Of a stretch of DNA of 64,000 nt, positions 43,636-52,915 are shown in pieces. The stretch lies in contig JAHBVH010000028.1 of NCBI GenBank assembly GCA_019637645.1, forward strand, positions 1 through 64,000, written 5' to 3'. The notes beneath the pieces are model-generated. The model saw only the letters and a program-made list of their open reading frames with translations, ran no database searches and had not been told where the DNA came from. The DNA is from Caldilineaceae bacterium (GTDB taxonomy: Bacteria; Chloroflexota; Anaerolineae; Caldilineales; Caldilineaceae). The first letter of the stretch is position 1, and each line of letters opens with the position of its first letter. A program made the translations under genes and the position numbers.

Positions 43636-44008
43636 TTATGCCTATATCCAGGTGGTGCCGCGCGTGGAGCGCTGTGAGTTTATCAACGCGGGTGTGATTC
43701 TCTTCTGCCGCACCAAGCGCTTTCTCAACGCCGCGGTACAACTGGACGAAGAACGGCTGCGCGCCTTGGCCCCGTATCTATCACCGCGGCTGGTACGTAC
43801 CCATTTAGAACTGATTCCCCGCATTTGTGCGGGTGAGGGACCCATTGGCCAGATGGAACGCGCTGAACGCTTTCATTGGCTGGTGGCGCCCCACAGCACT
43901 ATCATCCAAAGTTCGCCGGTTCACTCCGGCCTCTGTAGCGATCCCGCTGTGGCGCTCGCAACGTTGACCGAGCAATTACAGCTTCCGCTACACCTGACCG
44001 GTTTTTAA
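43613..44008 (+). CDS. DUF3037 family protein, partner of the HipA-like gene
   Basis: A 131-residue protein. The family opening is clear: YDYAYIQVVPRVERCEFINA, then GVILFCRTKRFLNA. Later RAERFHWLVAPHSTIIQSSP is also conserved. The start overlaps the HipA-like gene by 23 bases, with GGGGAGGCGG as ribosome site. The last six codons (L H L T G F) and the TAA stop are formed by a 38-bp palindrome (43988-44025), so the natural C-terminus may have been altered by that element. Confidence 0.8.
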   Translation: MPTLHSYDYAYIQVVPRVERCEFINAGVILFCRTKRFLNAAVQLDEERLRALAPYLSPRLVRTHLELIPRICAGEGPIGQMERAERFHWLVAPHSTIIQSSPVHSGLCSDPAVALATLTEQLQLPLHLTGF

Positions 44009-44025
44009 AAACCGGTCAGGTGTAG
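43988..44025. repeat. Family-2-like palindrome overlapping a gene's 3' end
   Basis: CTACACCTGACCGGTTTTT and AAAAACCGGTCAGGTGTAG are exact complements, 19-bp arms with no loop. It supplies the DUF3037 stop codon at its centre (TTTTAAAA) and should act as a terminator. Confidence 0.9.
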
Positions 44026-44055
44026 GCTGGTCCTATCTCCTTTGCCGATGGTTGC

Positions 44056-44844
44056 TTAGGCCCATGCGCCCTTGGCGAGTAGCCCACCGTCCACATTGAC
44101 ATAGGAGCCCGTCATAAAAGACGCCTTATCACTGGCGAGGAAGAGCACCACATTGGCGACCTCTTGTGGCTGCCCAATGCGGTTCAACGGGTGGGCGGCG
44201 CCCCACCGCGCCCGGAGGCTGTCAACCGTTTCACCAGAGGCCGCCGCGGCTTCGGCCACCAAGGGCGTTTCGATGGTGCCAGGATTCACCGCAAGCACAC
44301 GGATATTATCTTGGGCATATTCTAGCGCCAATTGACGGGTCAACGACAGATCGCCCCCTTTGCTGGCGGCATAGGGCGCTACGCCCCACGCTGATTGGAT
44401 CCCTTGCACGCTAGCTGTGTTGATAATCGCGCCACCGCCCCGCTTTTTCATCTCGGGTACACAATATTTGGTCATCAAAAAGCGGCTCTTGAGATTGACA
44501 TTGATGATCCGATCCCACAGCTCTTCCGCCAGCTCATGGGCCGGGACATAGCTGTCCGTCGGCTGGATGCCAACGTTGTTACAGAGCACATCGACGCCGC
44601 CAAACTCGGCGACTGTCTTCTCGACCAATGCTTTACATTCGGCGGCTTGACTGACATCCGCTTTGGCAAAGATCAATTTGCCTTCAGCCGCTTGCGCTAA
44701 TTGGGTGATTTCTTCGCCAGCCTTGACATCCACATCGGCACAGACGACGCTGGCACCGGCGCGGGCAAAGGTCAGGCTGATGGCGCGGCCAATCCCCTTG
44801 GCACCACCGGTGACGATGACGACTTTTCCTGTATATTCGCCCAT
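44056..44844 (-). CDS. Short-chain dehydrogenase/reductase
   Basis: A 262-residue NAD(P)-dependent oxidoreductase. The cofactor motif is VTGGAKGIGRAI (residues 12-23), then DVLCNNVGIQ; the catalytic Ser-Tyr-Lys is in INTASVQGIQSAWGVAPYAASKGG, where the Tyr is about residue 157. The C-terminus (FMTGSYVNVDGGLLA) is typical. The presence of Asp in VVCADVDV after the second strand favours NAD over NADP. The substrate is unknown; sugar alcohols or 3-keto acids are common. Confidence 0.9.
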   Translation of the reverse strand: MGEYTGKVVIVTGGAKGIGRAISLTFARAGASVVCADVDVKAGEEITQLAQAAEGKLIFAKADVSQAAECKALVEKTVAEFGGVDVLCNNVGIQPTDSYVPAHELAEELWDRIINVNLKSRFLMTKYCVPEMKKRGGGAIINTASVQGIQSAWGVAPYAASKGGDLSLTRQLALEYAQDNIRVLAVNPGTIETPLVAEAAAASGETVDSLRARWGAAHPLNRIGQPQEVANVVLFLASDKASFMTGSYVNVDGGLLAKGAWA

Positions 44845-44927
44845 GGTTTCCTTCTTTGCTTTATTCCGTAGAGATTCGATTTCGTTGTTGGGTTAGGGAG
44901 TCACTTCATCATTCAATACATCGTTCA

Positions 44928-44966
44928 GCATGTTTTTCGGTGCGTACACCGCATACCGAAAACATG
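44928..44966. terminator. Hairpin after the DNA methyltransferase gene
   Basis: GCATGTTTTTCGGT and ACCGAAAACATGC pair with a single-base bulge around GCGTACACCGCAT. It lies 20 bases beyond the methyltransferase stop on the minus strand and upstream of the SDR gene. Confidence 0.6.
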
Positions 44967-44988
44967 CTTTACCCTGTAGGCAACGCAT

Positions 44989-45882
44989 CTACCGATCAGT
45001 CTTTGCATCAGCAATACGTTGTTCCGCGAGTGTACAATAGTCCGCAGAAACATCAAAGCCTACATAATGGCGTTGATTTTGTACCGCGGCGACGCCGGTG
45101 CTCCCCGACCCCATAAAGGGATCGAGCACGACGTCATCCACATAAGAATAGAGGCGGATCACCCGTTCGGCCAGGGCCACTGGAAAGGGGGCTGGGTGGC
45201 CGACCCGCTTGGCCGATTCCGCGCCAATTTCCCACACAGAGAGCGTGGCGGCCATAAACTCATCGCGGTCAATATCCGATTCCCCTTTGTCGGGCCGCGA
45301 AAAGTGCGCTTTGGCAAAGACCAACAGATATTCGTGAACATCGCGTAGGCGCGGGGCTTTGGCGCTTTGCCAGCTGCCCCAGGCACAATTTCCACTCGCC
45401 CCCTTGGCCTTGCGCCAGATGATCTCGCCCATGGGCAGAAAACCGATCGCTTGGTGGATCTCATAGAAATAGGCGTGCAAGGGAATGTATGGTTTACGCC
45501 CCAAATTCGCAATATTGACCACATAGCGCCCCCCCGGACAGAGCACCCGATAGACTTCGCTCGCCACCTGCCGGATCAAGGCCAAGTACGTTTCCAAGCT
45601 CATGTCGTCGTCATAGCTCTTGCCTACATTATAGGGCGGTGAGGTAAAGGCCAACCCAATGCTATTGTCTGGAATAGACCCCATGGCCGTAGCCGATTGG
45701 CAATAGATACGGTCCGCCCAAGTCTCAAGTGGGGCTTGGTTGACCGTGGAGGCTGATGGGCTCTCCGCGGCGGCATCCACAGCCTGTTCGCGATAGAGAT
45801 TGCGACCATAAAAGGCCGAGGCGTCATGTGATTCACGTTTGCTGATGCCAAATGCGGAAGTGCTGGTTTTTTTTATGGGCAT
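44989..45882 (-). CDS. Orphan DNA methyltransferase (beta-class, amino type)
   Basis: A 297-residue DNA methyltransferase. The catalytic motif IV is TSPPYNVGK (Ser81-Pro82-Pro83-Tyr84) and motif I follows later ([14 protein letters not shown], about residue 250), the beta-class order. SPPY, rather than DPPY, is more common in N4-cytosine than in N6-adenine enzymes. The C-terminal [15 protein letters not shown] completes the SAM site. No restriction endonuclease gene is adjacent, so it may be solitary and regulatory. The first 50 residues are variable and may be an over-long start. Confidence 0.85.
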   Translation of the reverse strand: MPIKKTSTSAFGISKRESHDASAFYGRNLYREQAVDAAAESPSASTVNQAPLETWADRIYCQSATAMGSIPDNSIGLAFTSPPYNVGKSYDDDMSLETYLALIRQVASEVYRVLCPGGRYVVNIANLGRKPYIPLHAYFYEIHQAIGFLPMGEIIWRKAKGASGNCAWGSWQSAKAPRLRDVHEYLLVFAKAHFSRPDKGESDIDRDEFMAATLSVWEIGAESAKRVGHPAPFPVALAERVIRLYSYVDDVVLDPFMGSGSTGVAAVQNQRHYVGFDVSADYCTLAEQRIADAKTDR

Positions 45883-46006
45883 AGAGTATATACAAGGATG
45901 GTGAACCGGATCGGAGCTATGTAGCTACACAAGTTCTAACAGACTTTGAACGCCAATCAGGTAGTTGGTCACACTGAGCAAGTGCGTAACGCCTACAAGA
46001 AACGGC

Positions 46007-46789
46007 TTATTGCGCGCCGCGTAATTTGGCTAGTTCGGCGCGCAAGCGGGCATTCTCTGCTTCAGCGGCGCTTGCCCGCTGCGCCTCTTGCTCAGCCCGT
46101 TGCCGCGCGTCTTGGGCCGCGGTCTCAGCCGCTTGGCGGGCTTCTTCATCGGATAGGAGACGTTTGCCATCGGTTAGATCGTATAATTGCAGTTGATTGG
46201 CTTCATCTAAGGTAATCCGCAGACCAAGCACTTGGCTAATAAATTCAGGCGGCTCGGCGGGATCCGGCATAAGCGCTAACGCCCCGAGCTCAGCGGCCTC
46301 GCGTACTGGTGCCATCGGCACATAACCGCCGCCCTGTAAGACAAAGGCACGCAGCGCTGGTTGTAGGTAATCACCAGTTGGGTCATAGAGATAATATTCC
46401 TGCACCTCTAGCTGGGCATAGAGGCGCATCTTTTTACCCAAGTCCTCATTTTGCGTGCTGTGGGAAGTCACTTCAAAGACCACTTCCGGTGCTTTCCCTT
46501 CTTCCCAAATTTTATAGGTTTTGCGTAGGTGGGGATCAACCCCGCGTACCACAAAGCAATCCGGCGCCACCGACTTGTAGCGGTTGCCTTGTTCATAGTA
46601 GACCAGGAGATTGCCACTGACATAGACCGTGTGGCCCGCAAAAAACCGTTGCAAGAGGCGGATCAGATAGAGCATGATATCGCGATGTAGATCAGACTCG
46701 GCCATGGGCTTACCATCCGTTTCGGGGTAGTGGATTTCAGTCGATTGCGCCCGTTCGGGCATCTGTGGCCAGCGCAGCGGTCTACTCAT
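46007..46789 (-). CDS. Uma2/DUF820 family putative nuclease-fold protein with coiled-coil tail
   Basis: A 260-residue protein. The PD-(D/E)XK fold core shows KSVAPDCFVVRG (Asp near 77), APEVVFEVTSHSTQNEDLGKK and YAQLEVQEYYLYDPTG. Members of Uma2 are very numerous in cyanobacteria and Chloroflexota, and their function is unresolved. The last 60 residues are an Ala/Glu/Gln/Arg-rich coiled coil (AEAENARLRAELAKLRG). It is a single gene; its GC content matches its surroundings. Confidence 0.82.
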   Translation of the reverse strand: MSRPLRWPQMPERAQSTEIHYPETDGKPMAESDLHRDIMLYLIRLLQRFFAGHTVYVSGNLLVYYEQGNRYKSVAPDCFVVRGVDPHLRKTYKIWEEGKAPEVVFEVTSHSTQNEDLGKKMRLYAQLEVQEYYLYDPTGDYLQPALRAFVLQGGGYVPMAPVREAAELGALALMPDPAEPPEFISQVLGLRITLDEANQLQLYDLTDGKRLLSDEEARQAAETAAQDARQRAEQEAQRASAAEAENARLRAELAKLRGAQ

Positions 46790-46856
46790 AGCGACGCTCC
46801 TTTAGATAGCAATACAGACGATAGTAACGGTCATTTTACCATAAATAGCAACCTAT

Positions 46857-47291
46857 TTACTCTAGCGTGAGCAAATAGGCGACCAAGTCGGCTTGTTCTT
46901 GGGCCGTGAGCGCTGTGCCATAGGTTGGGCGCATGACGCCCGCCGGATAGCTCGGCACCACATAGATGTCCGGCGCGACAAGCGACTCATGGAGATAATC
47001 GGCAACGGTCTCAGCCGTGCCCTGATAATTGGCGTCGGCCAGGATCGCTTCGGCACTCGTGGCGATGCCCGCCAGCGAAGGGCCGACCAGCCGCGTCCCT
47101 GGCTGTAGCGAATGACAAGTTGCACAGCCTGGTTCAGGGCGGCTGCCCACCAAAGTCTGTTGAAAGAGCGCGGCTCCTCGTTCGGCGTCCCCTGGGGGGA
47201 GGGAGACCGCAGGGGGTGGAGGTGTCGAAGGTGTACCACAGCCAACTAACCACAGTAGGCCGCAGAGCAAGCATAAAACGTTGATCCGCAT
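46857..47291 (-). CDS. Cytochrome c family lipoprotein
   Basis: A 144-residue lipid-anchored c-type cytochrome. The start at 47291 has TGGAGAGC upstream and gives the signal MRINVLCLLCGLLWLVGCG with a lipobox at VGCG (Cys18). The heme motif is PGCATCHSL (CATCH, about residue 58) and the distal ligand is probably Met in GVMRPTYGTALT. The fold and length resemble cytochrome c oxidase subunit II-type or alternative-complex cytochromes. It lies 34 bases after the SCO gene in the same operon, consistent with respiratory assembly. Confidence 0.88.
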   Translation of the reverse strand: MRINVLCLLCGLLWLVGCGTPSTPPPPAVSLPPGDAERGAALFQQTLVGSRPEPGCATCHSLQPGTRLVGPSLAGIATSAEAILADANYQGTAETVADYLHESLVAPDIYVVPSYPAGVMRPTYGTALTAQEQADLVAYLLTLE

Positions 47292-47324
47292 GAAAGGGCT
47301 CTCCATTGCTCACAAAGAAAGTGC

Positions 47325-47930
47325 TTACAAAGAAAGTAAATAGCGTAGATCGATAGCCATATCTTCCCCAGAAACGCCAAAGGGAAAGATATGCCGAACA
47401 TGACCTTGGCGATCGATCACAAAGAGTTGGGTGCTATGGGCCACTAAATAGTCCGTCGCCGAATTTTCCTCTTCTTTGAAAAAAGTGACGCCATAGCTGC
47501 TGGCGGCAGCGGTGACTTCATCCACGGTGCCGGTTACACCCAGAAAACGTGGGCCAAAGTGCTGGACATAATCCGCGAGGACTTCGGGGCTATCCCGCGC
47601 TGGATCAACCGACACCATCAGCACCTGAATCTCATCCGCTTGCGCACCCAAATTGCGTAGGGCGACACCAGCATCCGCCAAGGTCGTCGGGCAAATATCG
47701 GGACAATAGGTATATCCAAAATAAAGCAGTACTAGCTTCCCGCGAAAATCGCTCAAGCTAACCTGTTGATCACCCGCCGCGGATAAGGTAAAGTCTTTGG
47801 TCGGCCAGTCTTCCTGAATAAAGGTTCCATGGAGGGTTGGCGGCAGGCGATACCAGCGATAGCCAAGCAAGGCCAAACTCAACAATATCGCGACAATAGC
47901 TACTTTGCGGAGTAAGCGTACCCGTTTCAT
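47325..47930 (-). CDS. SCO1/SenC family copper chaperone
   Basis: A 201-residue thioredoxin-fold protein with an N-terminal membrane anchor (residues 9-27, VAIVAILLSLALLGYRWY). The copper motif is YTYCPDICPTTL (CxxxC) with the later ligand His in LVAHSTQLFV. Members insert copper into cytochrome c oxidase CuA. It is followed by a cytochrome c lipoprotein gene. No oxidase genes are in the window. A possible promoter on this strand is TATACT near 47980, with a weak -35 region. Confidence 0.93.
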   Translation of the reverse strand: MKRVRLLRKVAIVAILLSLALLGYRWYRLPPTLHGTFIQEDWPTKDFTLSAAGDQQVSLSDFRGKLVLLYFGYTYCPDICPTTLADAGVALRNLGAQADEIQVLMVSVDPARDSPEVLADYVQHFGPRFLGVTGTVDEVTAAASSYGVTFFKEEENSATDYLVAHSTQLFVIDRQGHVRHIFPFGVSGEDMAIDLRYLLSL

Positions 47931-48083
47931 AACTCCTACCTTCTTTTCTCACCGTGGTATTTTTGACCATTGTTAAGTATAGCATAGCCCCAACGAGCAA
48001 AAAATTATGTAGCGCCATAGGCTGATGAAGCTTGCGGATTTAATTTAGCAATGGGGAGCGCTCGCCGGCCTTTTGTCAGCCAG

Positions 48084-48112
48084 TTGTTCGCACCTCTGTT
48101 TGTCAGTATAAT
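48084..48112 (+). promoter_or_regulatory. Promoter of the sugar isomerase gene
   Basis: TTGTTC (48084-48089), 17-bp spacer, perfect TATAAT (48107-48112). It lies in the 350-bp gap 47931-48280, which otherwise shows an imperfect dyad at 48150-48180 and no gene. The leader would be about 160 bases. Confidence 0.65.
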
Positions 48113-48280
48113 ACAAGCTGATCCCTAAATTACCCTAGGATTTCTGCCACACCAGCGTGGACCCCCGTTGGCGCTGTGGTCCCAACCCGTTCCGGGCGTG
48201 AGCACCGTTGGTTGGCTAGCACCTTTGCTTCCCAGGCGCTAGGCGTCACTTCTCTTTATCCATCTACATCAGGAGGAATC

Positions 48281-49078
48281 ATGGCGTTTAAATTAGCAAT
48301 GAGTACCCTACGCTGGAAAAATCCCGATCTCGAGCCATGCTTGGCCGCGCTCAAAGAGGCTGGCTGGGAAGGGTGGGAGTGCCGTCTCCCGCTGGATTGG
48401 TTGGGCACGCCCCAACGGCTGCGGCGCATCTGCGCGAATGTGGGCTTGCCCATGGTCGTCTATACCGCGGGGGGCTCACCCGATCACCGTGATTTTGAGA
48501 ATGTAGAACGGAACAAGCGCCGTATGGAGTTTGCGGGCGAACTCGGGGCCGATTGCTTTATGTTTATGAATGGCAACAAACCCGAAGGGCGTCCGGTCAC
48601 GCGCGGGGATCTCAAAGCCGCGGCCGAAGGGGCCGAAATGTGGGCCGACTATGCGGCGCCATTTGGCCTCGAAATCAGTTACCATATCCACACCAATCTG
48701 CTCGTAGACTCGATTGAAGATTGGCAATACTATATGGATTTGCTCAAGCAGGCCAAGCTCTGCATCGACGTTTCCCATGCTGAACTGTGGGGCTATGACG
48801 CCGTGGCATCCTTGCGCGATTTCCGCCACCAACTCAACTATGTGCATCTCCAAGATTATTCCTCCACCTCGCGCCGTGAGGATGGCTATTATCTGCCCAT
48901 CTGGTGTGATGTGGGCGAGTATGCTAATGTTGATTTTCCTGGGGTACGCCAGGTTCTAGAAGAGATTGGTTACAACCGCTGGGTGACCGCGGTCTCGGGT
49001 GAACCGATTGTCGATCCGCTCACCGAGGCCAAACGCAGTAAAGCCATGCTTACCTATCTCCGCGGCATCGGCTTCTAA
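48281..49078 (+). CDS. Sugar phosphate isomerase/epimerase family protein
   Basis: A 266-residue TIM-barrel protein of the xylose-isomerase-like family. The start at 48281 is fixed by AGGAGGAATC. Metal-ligand landmarks include EISYHIHTNLLVDS, LCIDVSHAELWG and HLQDYSS. Members act on hexuloses, inosose or tagatose-type sugars; the exact substrate is unclear. A second in-frame start far upstream (48176) would include the leader and lacks a ribosome site. The ABC exporter genes follow after 140 bases and are probably separate. Confidence 0.85.
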   Translation: MAFKLAMSTLRWKNPDLEPCLAALKEAGWEGWECRLPLDWLGTPQRLRRICANVGLPMVVYTAGGSPDHRDFENVERNKRRMEFAGELGADCFMFMNGNKPEGRPVTRGDLKAAAEGAEMWADYAAPFGLEISYHIHTNLLVDSIEDWQYYMDLLKQAKLCIDVSHAELWGYDAVASLRDFRHQLNYVHLQDYSSTSRREDGYYLPIWCDVGEYANVDFPGVRQVLEEIGYNRWVTAVSGEPIVDPLTEAKRSKAMLTYLRGIGF

Positions 49079-49216
49079 AATGATAAATGATAAAAGAATT
49101 GTAGAGAAGGAGTTTCTACCCAACCATCAACCAGAAATGAGGAAAGTCATGTTTGTCATTTTCTCCAACGGGCCAACGCGCGCCTGGCCTTGCGTGTGCC
49201 GCGCCCAGGTCACGCC

Positions 49217-51094
49217 ATGACCAATGTCAACCCACAAACCGTCCGTCGCCGCACACGGTGGATCGCCTTGCGGCTATTGGTGCAAGCTTTTCCAGGGCGG
49301 GTCACTGTGCTGGCCCTGCTCGCCCTTTTGATCGGTATCTGTCCGGCCCTCTTTGCGCTGTTGGTTGCTGCGCTTGTCGAAACCTTGCCCGAAGCTGTCG
49401 GGCAGGGCTTTGCTTCTGCCGCGGGCCAACGGCTATTCCAAACGCTCCTGGCGATTGCGGGCGTTCTCTTGGTCCAGGAGGTCGCTGTCGCGTTTTTCAG
49501 TGTCGCAACCACCAATCTCTACCGTCGTTACGATGAATATCTGCTGGCGCGAGTCATGCACACAACGCTGACCACACCGGGGCTTGAACTCTTTGAAGAG
49601 CCAATCCTGGCCGCCAAGACCCACCGCGCCATGCAGATTGCCCGCTTTGGGCCAGGCGAACTAGTCTCGGGCTTGACCAGCCAGTGGGCTGTGCGAGCCC
49701 AAGGTCTGGCCGCCACCGTGCTGGTTGCCACGATCTGGCCGCTGGCGGCAGTGGCATTAGCGGCCTGTTGGCTGGTAGTGGGCCGCCAACTCCAGGCCGA
49801 CTTCTACCGTGCCAACCCCTTCTGGGCCGATCCGCTGCGGCGGGCGCGCTATTTCAAACAGTTAGCACTCATGCCAGCCTGGGCCAAGGAAGTACGCATC
49901 TTTGGCCTGGTCGATTGGCTGGGTACACGCTTTGGTCAACAATGGGCGCTAGTGATGGCCGAACTCTGGCGTGCTCGGCGCACGGATCAACGGACCATGA
50001 CATGGCTGCTCCTGTTGATCTTGGCCGCCAACGCGCTGGTACTTGGCTTGGCCGCGCGGGCGGCGTTTCAAGGCACCCTAGGCATTGCCACGCTGACCCT
50101 CCTGATCCAAGGGCTCTTTGGCATGGCGCTGCTGGCCAGCCAAGATGGTGACATTCTGATCGAAAATGGGGCTGTCCCTGCGCCTGATGTGCTGGCGTTG
50201 GAACAGACCGTTACCGACCAGATCACCCCATCCACTGGTACCCACACCGCTGTGGGCTTGCCCCGGCAGGCAATTTGCTTCGAAGGAGTGCGCTTTGCCT
50301 ATCCGGGCCGGACGCCCGTCTATGACGGGCTGGATCTGCGCATTGAAGCGGGTCGGTCACTCGCCATTGTCGGACTCAACGGCGCGGGCAAGACCACGCT
50401 CATCAAATTGCTGACCGGTCTTGAAACGCCCCAATCAGGACGAATTACGGTTGATGGTACTGATCTCGCTGAGCTAGATCTAACCACCTGGCGGCGCGCC
50501 GTGGCCGCCATCTTCCAAGACTTTGTGCGCTATGAACTTCCCGCCCGCGACAATATCGGCTTTGGCGCGGTGGAGTTGCTCGAAGACGCTACGTTGGACC
50601 AACGGATCACCGCGGTGGCCCACCGTGCTGGGGCCGCGGCGATCTTGGCCGCTCTGCCAAACGGGCTATCAACGCCTTTGTCACGGCGTTTTGCCGGGGG
50701 CACGGATCTCTCTGGTGGGCAGTGGCAACGCATTGCCTTGGCCCGCGCCATGACCGCTGTCGAAGCCGGGGCGCGCGTGCTCGTTCTCGACGAGCCGACC
50801 GCCCATTTGGATGTCCGTGCCGAGGCGGACTTATACGACCGCTTTCTCGACCTCACCCAAGGGCTGACCACCATTGTGATCAGCCACCGCTTTTCCACCG
50901 TGCGCCGCGCGGATCGGATTGTGGTGCTAGAAGATGGGCGCATCACTGAGGATGGCGACCACGCGACCTTGGTGGCCGCGGGTGGTCAATATGCGCGCCT
51001 CTTTCAGCAACAGGCCATGCGCTATGCCGAGCAAGCCACTAACAACGGCCACGCCGAGCAAGCCGGGGAGGAGCAAGCCGATGGGACCGTCTAA
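49217..51094 (+). CDS. ABC exporter half-transporter, subunit 1
   Basis: A protein of about 625 residues. The N-terminal membrane domain has four to six segments (LLALLIGICPALFALLVAAL, then TVLVATIWPLAAVALAAC). The ATPase has Walker A GLNGAGKTTL, signature DLSGGQWQRIALA, and Walker B VLVLDEPTAHLD with HRFST switch His. The membrane domain seems short for a type IV exporter with a swapped tail. The next gene overlaps by 14 bases and encodes a partner, so a heterodimer is likely. Substrates of such pairs are often lipids, drugs or peptides. Confidence 0.9.
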   Translation: MTNVNPQTVRRRTRWIALRLLVQAFPGRVTVLALLALLIGICPALFALLVAALVETLPEAVGQGFASAAGQRLFQTLLAIAGVLLVQEVAVAFFSVATTNLYRRYDEYLLARVMHTTLTTPGLELFEEPILAAKTHRAMQIARFGPGELVSGLTSQWAVRAQGLAATVLVATIWPLAAVALAACWLVVGRQLQADFYRANPFWADPLRRARYFKQLALMPAWAKEVRIFGLVDWLGTRFGQQWALVMAELWRARRTDQRTMTWLLLLILAANALVLGLAARAAFQGTLGIATLTLLIQGLFGMALLASQDGDILIENGAVPAPDVLALEQTVTDQITPSTGTHTAVGLPRQAICFEGVRFAYPGRTPVYDGLDLRIEAGRSLAIVGLNGAGKTTLIKLLTGLETPQSGRITVDGTDLAELDLTTWRRAVAAIFQDFVRYELPARDNIGFGAVELLEDATLDQRITAVAHRAGAAAILAALPNGLSTPLSRRFAGGTDLSGGQWQRIALARAMTAVEAGARVLVLDEPTAHLDVRAEADLYDRFLDLTQGLTTIVISHRFSTVRRADRIVVLEDGRITEDGDHATLVAAGGQYARLFQQQAMRYAEQATNNGHAEQAGEEQADGTV

Positions 51095-52895
51095 ACGCGC
51101 TACTACCGCCAATCGGCTGCGCGCCGCCAGCGTGATGCTGCGGATTGCGTGGCAAGCCGATCCCTGGTGCACGATCCTCGCCTTTGGCCTTTTCACCGGC
51201 GAGGCCCTAGCCCAAGCGCTCTACGCCTTTTGGCTGAAGCTGTTGGTGGATGGGTTGCAGGCGCCTGGGCAAGGCTGGGTGACCCTCGCCATGGTGGGCA
51301 TCGCCGCGTCGATCGCGGGCAGCACCTTCCTGGCCTATGCGGGCAACCGCGTCCGTCAGGTCTTGGCCGAGCGCGCCCATCATCTCATTGAACGGCGCTT
51401 GATCGAACTGGTGGGGCGGACACCCACGTTGACCATTCACGAGACGCCGGAACATTTGACCCAACTTGAACTGCTCGATGACGCCTGGGAGTTTGGTCAG
51501 GTGATCCCATCGCTCATCGATCTCTTTACCACCGCGGTGCGGATTGTCACCACGGCGCTGCTCTTGTTCAATGTTCATCCACTCTTGTTGCTCTTGCCCC
51601 TCTTTGGGGTACCGGCGCTGCTGCTCAGTGGCAAGACTAGCGGCCTCTTTGATCGGGGCAATGAGTTGGCCGCCGAACCGTCGCGGCGCGCCACCTATCT
51701 CTTTGATCTCGCCACGACGGCCGAGGCTGCCAAAGAGGTGCGCCTCTTTCGGCTGCGTGACGCCATTCTCGACCGCTTTCATGCTGCTCACCAAGAGATC
51801 CGTGCGATTCACCAGCGGCTCAACGTTCGGGGCGAAACCATTGGGCTGATCACGCGGCTGATCTTTTTGCTCGGTTACCTCGGCGCGATCAGCTTTGTGC
51901 TCTGGCGCGCGGTCGCGGGGCTGGCTACCGTAGGCGACACGGTGTTGACCGCCGTGTTGGCCGGGCAAGTGCTGGGTTTGATCGCCAGCTCAACCAACCT
52001 GATCCAGTTTGCCTGGCGCACGTTGGCTGCCGCGCAGCGCTTTGTCTATCTTGAAGATCTGGCCCATGCCACACGGCCACTGGTCAACGCCGCCGCGCTA
52101 ATTCCGTCTCGCCTGACCGACGGTATTCGGCTCGACCAGGTCACCTACCGTTATCCGTTGGGGCAGGCGGATGTGCTGCGTTCGCTTTCGCTCCACCTGC
52201 CAGCTGGCGCGACCGTGGCGATTGTGGGGGATAACGGCGCAGGCAAAACGACATTGGTGAAGCTGCTGGCCGGGTTATATACCCCCACTGCTGGTCGCAT
52301 TACGGTGGATGGGGTAGATATCGCGACCTTGGACCCCGAAGCGTGGCGGCAGCGGATTGCCGCGGGTTTTCAAGATCATGCCCGCTTTGAATTTACCGTC
52401 CGCGAAACCGTGGGGCTCGGCGATCTAACTACCCTGGCCGCGGAAGACGATCAAGCCGTGCTCGCCGCCCTGGAACGCGCGGGCGCGTCCGATTTGGTGG
52501 CGACTTTGCCGCAGGGCTTGGCTACCCAGCTTGGTGCCAACTGGCCGAATGGCATTGATCTTTCGGGTGGGCAGTGGCAAAAGCTGGCGATTGGTCGGGC
52601 AATGATGCGTACGACCCCGTTGCTCTTGCTGCTGGATGAACCGACCGCCGCGCTCGATGCCGAGACCGAGCATCGTCTCTTTGAACAATGGACACGCGCC
52701 GCCCGGCAACTGCGCCAAAGCACCGGTGCCGTGACTGTCCTCGTCTCACACCGCTTTTCGACCGTGCAGATGGCGGATCTGATTGTGGTGCTCAGTGGTG
52801 GGCAAATTGTGGAAATTGGCAGCCACGCTGCTCTCATCGCGCAAGGTGGGCTCTACGCCGAGCTATTTGAACTCCAGGCGCAGTCGTATCGATAA
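51081..52895 (+). CDS. ABC exporter half-transporter, subunit 2
   Basis: A protein of about 604 residues starting at 51081, with GGGGAGGAG upstream and a 14-base overlap with subunit 1. An earlier in-frame ATG at 50934 would read through an antisense-like segment of the other gene. Membrane segments lie at about residues 30-60, 65-85, 150-185 and 260-300. Walker A is GDNGAGKTTLVK, the signature is DLSGGQWQKLAIG and Walker B is LLLLDEPTAALD. The ABC signature and catalytic Glu are intact in both subunits, so both sites may hydrolyse ATP. Confidence 0.9.
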   Translation: MGPSKRATTANRLRAASVMLRIAWQADPWCTILAFGLFTGEALAQALYAFWLKLLVDGLQAPGQGWVTLAMVGIAASIAGSTFLAYAGNRVRQVLAERAHHLIERRLIELVGRTPTLTIHETPEHLTQLELLDDAWEFGQVIPSLIDLFTTAVRIVTTALLLFNVHPLLLLLPLFGVPALLLSGKTSGLFDRGNELAAEPSRRATYLFDLATTAEAAKEVRLFRLRDAILDRFHAAHQEIRAIHQRLNVRGETIGLITRLIFLLGYLGAISFVLWRAVAGLATVGDTVLTAVLAGQVLGLIASSTNLIQFAWRTLAAAQRFVYLEDLAHATRPLVNAAALIPSRLTDGIRLDQVTYRYPLGQADVLRSLSLHLPAGATVAIVGDNGAGKTTLVKLLAGLYTPTAGRITVDGVDIATLDPEAWRQRIAAGFQDHARFEFTVRETVGLGDLTTLAAEDDQAVLAALERAGASDLVATLPQGLATQLGANWPNGIDLSGGQWQKLAIGRAMMRTTPLLLLLDEPTAALDAETEHRLFEQWTRAARQLRQSTGAVTVLVSHRFSTVQMADLIVVLSGGQIVEIGSHAALIAQGGLYAELFELQAQSYR

Positions 52896-52915
52896 GGGGT
52901 GACAAAAGAGGGGCT

